Source of the DNA: G020348385 sp964410125
GTDB lineage: Bacteria > Acidobacteriota > Aminicenantia > Aminicenantales > Aminicenantaceae
Direction: 5' to 3'
NCBI GenBank assembly: GCA_964410125.1
Contig: CAYPGQ010000011.1
Coordinates: forward strand, 1 to 64,000
DNA length: 64,000 nt
Positions 59,460-64,000 of the stretch are shown here, piece by piece. The notes below the pieces were generated by a model. That model saw only the letters and a program-made list of their open reading frames with translations, was not told where the DNA came from and made no database searches. A program made the translations under genes and the position numbers. How positions within the stretch are numbered: the first letter of the stretch is position 1; each line of letters begins with the position of its first letter.

Positions 59460-62138
59460 TTGCATAATTCGTATTCAAAAAAATATTTTGTCGTGAGTTT
59501 GATTTTGATTCTGGGATTGTTTTTGCCAGCTGACGGACAGGCGGCCCAGACCGAATCCCATGATTTTATGAAAAACATCATCTGGCGCGAGATCGGACCG
59601 GCCAATCCCGGTGGCCGGATAACCGATATCGAAGGTGTCGAGAGCAATCCCTCCATCATCTATGCCGGCGCAGCCACCGGGGGCATCTGGAAAACGACCA
59701 ATGCGGGCACGACCTGGGAGCCGATATTCGACGACCAGCCTAATGCATCGATCGGCGACCTCGCTGTTTCCTTATCCAATCCTGACATCATCTATGTTGG
59801 AACAGGGGAAGCGAACAACCGCAACAGCTCCCCCTGGGGAAGCGGTGTGTTCAAATCCACAGACGCCGGAAAAACCTGGGAGTTTGTCGGATTAAAAGAA
59901 ACGCATCACATAGGCCGGGTGCTCATCGATCCCAAAAATCCTGACATCGTATACGTGGCAGCCCTGGGACACCTATGGGGCACCAACGAAGAACGGGGCG
60001 TTTTTAAAACGACAGATGGCGGCAAAAACTGGCAGAAAGTCCTGTTTCTCGATGAAAAAACGGGTGTCACGGACATGGCTATGGATGGTCAGAATAGTGA
60101 AATCCTGTATGCGGCAGCCCATGAAAGATTGCGAGACCGCTTCGATGCAGGAGACCCTGTGGACCAATGGGGGCCCAAAGCAGGTATCTACATCAGCTTG
60201 GACGGTGGACAAAACTGGACAAAAGCTACCAAAGGCCTTCCGACCGATGAGATGGGACGGATCGGCCTGAGCGCCGCTCCCGGTAAACCGGGCACCGTCT
60301 ATGCCCTAGTCAGCACACAAAAAACACGCAGTTTCCGCCGCGGGCAGGAACCACAAGATGAAAAGCTAGACATAAACAGGGGCGGCATTTTTAAATCGAC
60401 GGACTACGGAAAAACATGGACACTCATGAACATGCACAACAACCGGCCATCTTACTACAGCCAGATCCGTGTGGATCCCAATGATGAAAACGTGATCTGG
60501 ACGTGCGGTTCCCCGTTGGCTTATTCCGAAGATGGGGGAAAAACTATAAAGATCGGGCCCGTGGTTCAGGGCAACACTCACATCGACTACCATGCCCTAT
60601 GGGTCGACCCGAACAACTCCGATCATGTCCTTGTCGGCGGCGATGGGGGGATCAACATCACCTATGACCGAGGAAAAAATTGGGATATCATCACCCAGAT
60701 CGGACTGGCCCAGTTTTATGCCATCACAGCAGATATGAGAAAGCCTTATTATGTGTACGGCGGCCTCCAGGACAACGGCAATTGGGGAGGCCCAAGCCGC
60801 TCCCGCCGAGGTTCGGGCATCGTTAACAACGATTGGTTTCCCCTCAGCAATGCGGATGGCTTTGTCTGCCAGGTCGATCCTACTGATTTCAACACAGTTT
60901 ATTACGAGATCCAAAACGGATACCTGATGCGCCTGGATCTTCGAACCTGGCAAACCAGAATGCTGCGGCCCCAATCCCCTCCTGCTAAGAAAGGTGAACC
61001 GAGGGAACGATACCGCTTCGACTGGAACTCCCCGGTGATAATCTCTCCCCATAATCCGCACACCCTTTATTTCGGTGGAAATAAATTGTTTAAAACCGTC
61101 AACCGTGGGGATAGCTGGCAAGTGCAAAGCCCAGATCTCACGGCCGATCCCGAATCCCGGTACAGCGCGATCGTATCTATCGATGAGTCGCCCCTCAAAC
61201 CCGGACTTATCTGGGTGGGAACAAGCGACGGCAACGTTCAGCTCACCCAAGATGACGGAGCCACCTGGACGCGGCTTAACGATAAAATGGACGGAGCACC
61301 TAAAAGTTTTTGGGTCAAGCGGGTCGAGGCATCCAATCATGTTGCTGGCAGGGCTTATATCGTTTTCGACGGACACCGCCATGACAACCAGGATCCTTAC
61401 ATCTATGTGACCGAAGACTTCGGCGAAAACTGGAAAAAAATCACCAACGGTCTTCCAGAGGGTTCGGTGTATGTTGTGAGGGAAGATTACAAAAATCCGG
61501 ATTTGTTGTTTGCCGGCACTGAGTTTGCTGTGTATATCTCGCTTGACCGCGGGGAAACTTGGGAACGTTTTATGAACGGGCTCCCGACTGTTCCAGTCCA
61601 CGACCTGTTTATCCATCCGCGAGACTTCGACCTTATCGCAGGAACACACGGACGCGGGGCTTGGATCGTGGACAACATCACTCCGCTACAGCAGTTATCC
61701 TCAGATGTAAAAGAAAAAGATGTGTATTTGTTCGATATCAGACCCGAAGTGCAGTGGGGCAGAACTTATGAATGGACCTGGGTAGCAGACAAGCGGTTCA
61801 AGAAACTGAATCCGCCGACAGGTTCTGTTATTTCCTATCATTTAAAGAATGAAATAACCGAACCGGTAAAAATCGCCATACTGGATATCACAGGCACGGT
61901 CGTCAGAGACCTTGAAGGCCCTAAGGAAGCAGGCCTTCACAAGGTATTCTGGGATTTCCGGAAAAATCCGCCCATAAAGCAGAAAGGTCAATCCCAACAA
62001 AGCATGCAGCAGAGATTCAGACGCCGCACTCCGATGGTCGGTCCCGGAGAATACCTGGTGCGGCTTACTGCGGGCGATAATGTTCTCACAACCAGGCTTG
62101 TTGTCGAAAAGGACAATCCCGACTATTTAGGCCGCTAA
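59460..62138 (+). CDS. secreted Asp-box (BNR/VPS10-like) beta-propeller protein
   Basis: 892 residues from a TTG start with AAAGGAGG five bases upstream. Signal peptide 1 to ~28. At least eight Asp-box motifs of the form SxDxGxTW are visible (STDAGKTW, TTDGGKNW, SLDGGQNW, STDYGKTW, TYDRGKNW, TEDFGENW, SLDRGETW), giving one or two propellers like those of sortilin VPS10 or sialidases. The last ~100 residues (KIAILDITGTVVRDL...GLHKVFWDFR) form an Ig-like FlgD/secretion-type domain. The absence of an obvious sialidase Arg triad suggests a binding or structural role. Confidence 0.85.
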   Translation: MHNSYSKKYFVVSLILILGLFLPADGQAAQTESHDFMKNIIWREIGPANPGGRITDIEGVESNPSIIYAGAATGGIWKTTNAGTTWEPIFDDQPNASIGDLAVSLSNPDIIYVGTGEANNRNSSPWGSGVFKSTDAGKTWEFVGLKETHHIGRVLIDPKNPDIVYVAALGHLWGTNEERGVFKTTDGGKNWQKVLFLDEKTGVTDMAMDGQNSEILYAAAHERLRDRFDAGDPVDQWGPKAGIYISLDGGQNWTKATKGLPTDEMGRIGLSAAPGKPGTVYALVSTQKTRSFRRGQEPQDEKLDINRGGIFKSTDYGKTWTLMNMHNNRPSYYSQIRVDPNDENVIWTCGSPLAYSEDGGKTIKIGPVVQGNTHIDYHALWVDPNNSDHVLVGGDGGINITYDRGKNWDIITQIGLAQFYAITADMRKPYYVYGGLQDNGNWGGPSRSRRGSGIVNNDWFPLSNADGFVCQVDPTDFNTVYYEIQNGYLMRLDLRTWQTRMLRPQSPPAKKGEPRERYRFDWNSPVIISPHNPHTLYFGGNKLFKTVNRGDSWQVQSPDLTADPESRYSAIVSIDESPLKPGLIWVGTSDGNVQLTQDDGATWTRLNDKMDGAPKSFWVKRVEASNHVAGRAYIVFDGHRHDNQDPYIYVTEDFGENWKKITNGLPEGSVYVVREDYKNPDLLFAGTEFAVYISLDRGETWERFMNGLPTVPVHDLFIHPRDFDLIAGTHGRGAWIVDNITPLQQLSSDVKEKDVYLFDIRPEVQWGRTYEWTWVADKRFKKLNPPTGSVISYHLKNEITEPVKIAILDITGTVVRDLEGPKEAGLHKVFWDFRKNPPIKQKGQSQQSMQQRFRRRTPMVGPGEYLVRLTAGDNVLTTRLVVEKDNPDYLGR

Positions 62139-62260
62139 TCCCCTTGATCTCCTCCGGAGGACTTCTTTACCTGGATTACCAAACTATTTCTAGATTTTTT
62201 CGTATATAGGGATGTCCTTCGAAACAAAAATATAGCAATGTGAAGGCCAGATGGGGTATA

Positions 62261-62287
62261 ATATTCTATACTAATTATATAGAATAT
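62261..62287. promoter_or_regulatory. inverted repeat upstream of the RND efflux operon
   Basis: ATATTCTATA-CTAATTA-TATAGAATAT, perfect 10-bp arms, with TATAAT at 62257-62262 overlapping the left arm. It lies about 175 bp before the adaptor gene in the 325-bp non-coding stretch 62139-62463 and is a candidate operator for an efflux repressor. The remainder of that stretch is AT-rich and holds no supported gene. Confidence 0.5.
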
Positions 62288-62463
62288 GTAGAAATTTGGA
62301 AAAAGATAGAAAAAAGTGGAAGAAAAAGGGTAGAATTCCCGTCTAATAGAGGTACTGGCTGGAACTATGAATCTCCGCATTCGGAACGAAGAGTGCTGAG
62401 ATCGCAGCCGTTTAAAATTACAAAAAGTTCGGCAGGTAAAACGAACGAATATCGTGTAGGTGA

Positions 62464-63714
62464 ATGAAGATGAAAAAATTATCAATCTTAATGTTGACAG
62501 TGTTTTTGGTTTTTGCTGTGGGTTGTGGAAAATCTGGCGATAATGGTCAGGGAGGAGATAGGAACTCCCGTGCAAATCCAGGCGAGAAAAAGCCCGAATC
62601 AAAACGCCCGAGCGATGGGGAAATCGACATCGATTCTCTGGATATCCCGGACCAGATGAAAGAAGCCATTAAATCCGGAAAAATCCCTCCGGACCAGGTT
62701 AAGGAAATGCTCGCAAGGCTTCAAGGAGGCGGGGATGCTCTTCCCGTCAGTGTGGCACCTGTTCAGAGACAAGACCTGAACTCCTACCTCGTCCTCAACG
62801 GGATAGTTGAACCGGAACGGAAAGTGGAAATATTCTCCCGTTTATCCGCTTATGTGAAACAGATCATAAAAGAAGAAGGGGCTTATGTCCAAGAAAACGC
62901 CATCCTGGCACTTCTGGATGACACAGAGATCAAGATCGGCTTCGAACAGGCCAAAATACAGCTGGAGCAGGCCAAACTCAGCCTGGAAGAGGCCGAACAG
63001 AATTTTAACCGGAACCAGGAATTGATCCAACGCGAGCTGATTTCCAAACAGGAATTCCAGACACAAGAAGCCGTATACAAACAACGAAAGCTGGATTATC
63101 AGAACCGCCAGGAGGGCTATAAAGACCTCGAGCTTCAGTTGAACTACACCAAGATCCGGGCTCTGTCCGAAGGTTTCATAACCGAGCGCTTGATCGAAGT
63201 CGGAGACCGTGTTAACGCCAATCAGCAGGTCTACACCATCGAAGATTTCAAGCCCCTGCTGATCCGTGTTTACGTTCCCACATCCGATGCCATCAAACTC
63301 GAAACTGGTATGTCGGCCGAAGTGCTGACCGAAGTATTGCAGGGAGCCGTATTCAACGGCGATGTCAAATTGATCAACCCCCGGATCGACACTCAAACCG
63401 GGACGGTCAAAACCACCGTCGAAGTTTTTGATGACTCCCTTCGCCTGAAACCGGGAATGTTCGTGGAAGTCCGTATCGCCATCGGCGCAAAGGAAAACGT
63501 CCTGACCATCCCGCGGAAAGCCATCCTTTACAAACAGAACAAGACTTATGTTTTTGTCATGAACCGCAACCAGGTGTCCCAGCGTGAAGTCCTGCTCGGC
63601 TTGACCGAGGAAGACCTGGTGGAAGTGACAAACGGTCTGGCCGAAGGAGATGTCATCGTCGTTGTCGGAGTCGAAGGGCTCAAAGACGGCCAAAGAGTTG
63701 ACGTGGTCCAATGA
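62464..63714 (+). CDS. RND efflux periplasmic adaptor (HlyD/MexA-type lipoprotein)
   Basis: 416 residues (or 414 from the second ATG at 62470). Lipobox FAVGC with the lipidated Cys near residue 22. A variable acidic/basic linker precedes the adaptor fold: lipoyl half-motif SRLSAYVKQIIKEEGAYVQENAILALLDDTE, a long coiled-coil hairpin (KIQLEQAKLSLEEAEQNFNRNQELI...), the second lipoyl half with ALSEGFITERLIEVGDRV, a beta-barrel and a membrane-proximal domain ending DGQRVDVVQ. It bridges the inner-membrane pump and an outer-membrane channel. Overlaps the pump gene by ATGA. Confidence 0.92.
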   Translation: MKMKKLSILMLTVFLVFAVGCGKSGDNGQGGDRNSRANPGEKKPESKRPSDGEIDIDSLDIPDQMKEAIKSGKIPPDQVKEMLARLQGGGDALPVSVAPVQRQDLNSYLVLNGIVEPERKVEIFSRLSAYVKQIIKEEGAYVQENAILALLDDTEIKIGFEQAKIQLEQAKLSLEEAEQNFNRNQELIQRELISKQEFQTQEAVYKQRKLDYQNRQEGYKDLELQLNYTKIRALSEGFITERLIEVGDRVNANQQVYTIEDFKPLLIRVYVPTSDAIKLETGMSAEVLTEVLQGAVFNGDVKLINPRIDTQTGTVKTTVEVFDDSLRLKPGMFVEVRIAIGAKENVLTIPRKAILYKQNKTYVFVMNRNQVSQREVLLGLTEEDLVEVTNGLAEGDVIVVVGVEGLKDGQRVDVVQ

Positions 63715-64000
63715 AGATCGTTAAATTTTCCATCAACCGTCCGGTGACCGTTTTTATGTTCACCATTGCCGCGATTATCTTCGGATTTATTTCCTATTCG
63801 AAACTCAACCTGAATCTTTTGCCCAAAATCTCCTACCCCACCCTTACCATCAAAACCGAATATCCCGGCACCGCCCCTTCTGAAATCGAAAACATTATTT
63901 CCAAGCCGATCGAAGAAACCTGCGGGGTTGTGGACAATGTCGTACGCATTTCCTCAGTCTCCCGGGCCGAGCTGTCTGAAGTTACGGTCGAATTCGCCTG
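63711..64000 (+). CDS. RND efflux pump inner-membrane subunit, 5' end (AcrB/MdtB type), cut by the window edge
   Basis: The first 96 codons are present. KFSINRPVTVFMFTIAAIIFGFISYSKL is the first transmembrane helix with the family's 'RPV' start; NLLPKISYPTLTIKTEYPGTAPSEIENIISKPIEE is the beginning of the PN1 porter subdomain. The start codon lies in the stop of the adaptor (ATGA), so the two are translationally coupled. Confidence 0.93.
   Translation, partial: MKIVKFSINRPVTVFMFTIAAIIFGFISYSKLNLNLLPKISYPTLTIKTEYPGTAPSEIENIISKPIEETCGVVDNVVRISSVSRAELSEVTVEFA

Noticed and set aside
60597..61649. 350-codon open frame antisense to the Asp-box protein gene
   Set aside because: Lies wholly inside a well-supported gene with repeated motifs; its translation has no recognisable domain and follows from the codon bias of the sense strand.
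62135..62602. 155-codon minus-strand and 75-codon plus-strand frames before the RND adaptor
   Set aside because: AT-rich non-coding region; the translations are low-complexity and the minus frame runs into the adaptor gene.
62842..63711. 289-codon open frame antisense to the RND adaptor gene
   Set aside because: Complement of a clear HlyD/MexA-type adaptor; the Phe/Leu-rich translation is a typical mirror of a coiled-coil gene.

Overview
The window looks like a chromosome segment of a Gram-negative bacterium of moderate GC content. The best guess is Acidobacteriota/Aminicenantota (Candidatus Aminicenantes). This rests on gene content: arrays of PadR regulators paired with large FtsX/MacB-type permeases carrying an N-terminal 'prefix' domain, a zinc-ribbon/kinase/TPR protein, secreted C69 peptidase and Asp-box proteins, LPS-type glycosyltransferases, an outer-membrane barrel and an RND pump. 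No rRNA, tRNA or CRISPR array was seen, so the phylum assignment is inference.

Positions 1196-39558 are one lineage-specific expansion. It holds twelve full-size permeases of about 850-880 residues (called P1-P12 here), ten intact small PadR repressors, one collapsed PadR relic and two permease fragments. P1 and P2 lie on the minus strand, P3-P12 on the plus strand. In most units a promoter-proximal PadR gene abuts or overlaps its permease. No ABC ATPase and no adaptor gene lies in the array, so these are orphan permeases resembling the acidobacterial duplicated orphan permease (ADOP) type. Four patterns recur. (1) A shared promoter element, AACCTTTTT followed 20-21 nt later by GTMTA, lies before nearly every unit, and several units carry their own palindrome at or just after it. 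(2) A Shine-Dalgarno-like GGAGG (or GGAG/GGGGG) plus ATG lies at residue ~74 of every permease, exactly where the prefix ends and the MacB core begins. (3) Three pairs of units share an almost identical promoter-PadR-prefix block but have dissimilar permease bodies, so the blocks have been shuffled. (4) Recombination scars are present: a 126-bp exact direct repeat, a PadR reduced to its two ends, and an antisense permease fragment. An AAA/DUF4143 ATPase and a RelE/ParE-type toxin-antitoxin pair sit inside the array. A secreted pentapeptide-repeat-like gene closes the minus-strand arm.

From 39630 to 64000 the content is ordinary envelope and secretory biology: a GT2 and a GT9 glycosyltransferase meeting tail to tail, a TonB-receptor-like barrel, a Tat-exported aldo/keto reductase with a ferredoxin-like tail, a C69 dipeptidase, a membrane Ser/Thr kinase with TPRs, an NfeD-like protein, a DUF72 protein, a small holin-like membrane protein, a radical SAM enzyme, a secreted SGNH hydrolase, a secreted amylo-alpha-1,6-glucosidase-like enzyme, a beta-propeller lipoprotein, dodecin, an Asp-box (VPS10-like) secreted protein, and an RND efflux adaptor followed by the start of its pump, which runs off the window. 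Three inverted-repeat elements without a transposase (51553-51661, 57357-57497, 58984-59336) lie between these genes; the last two are related.

Working model (inference): each unit is an autoregulated envelope-stress or antimicrobial-sensing module. The PadR represses its own operon, the permease is the effector or sensor, and the cytosolic prefix may be the part matched to the PadR. The family has diversified by tandem duplication and by swapping regulator-prefix blocks against permease bodies.
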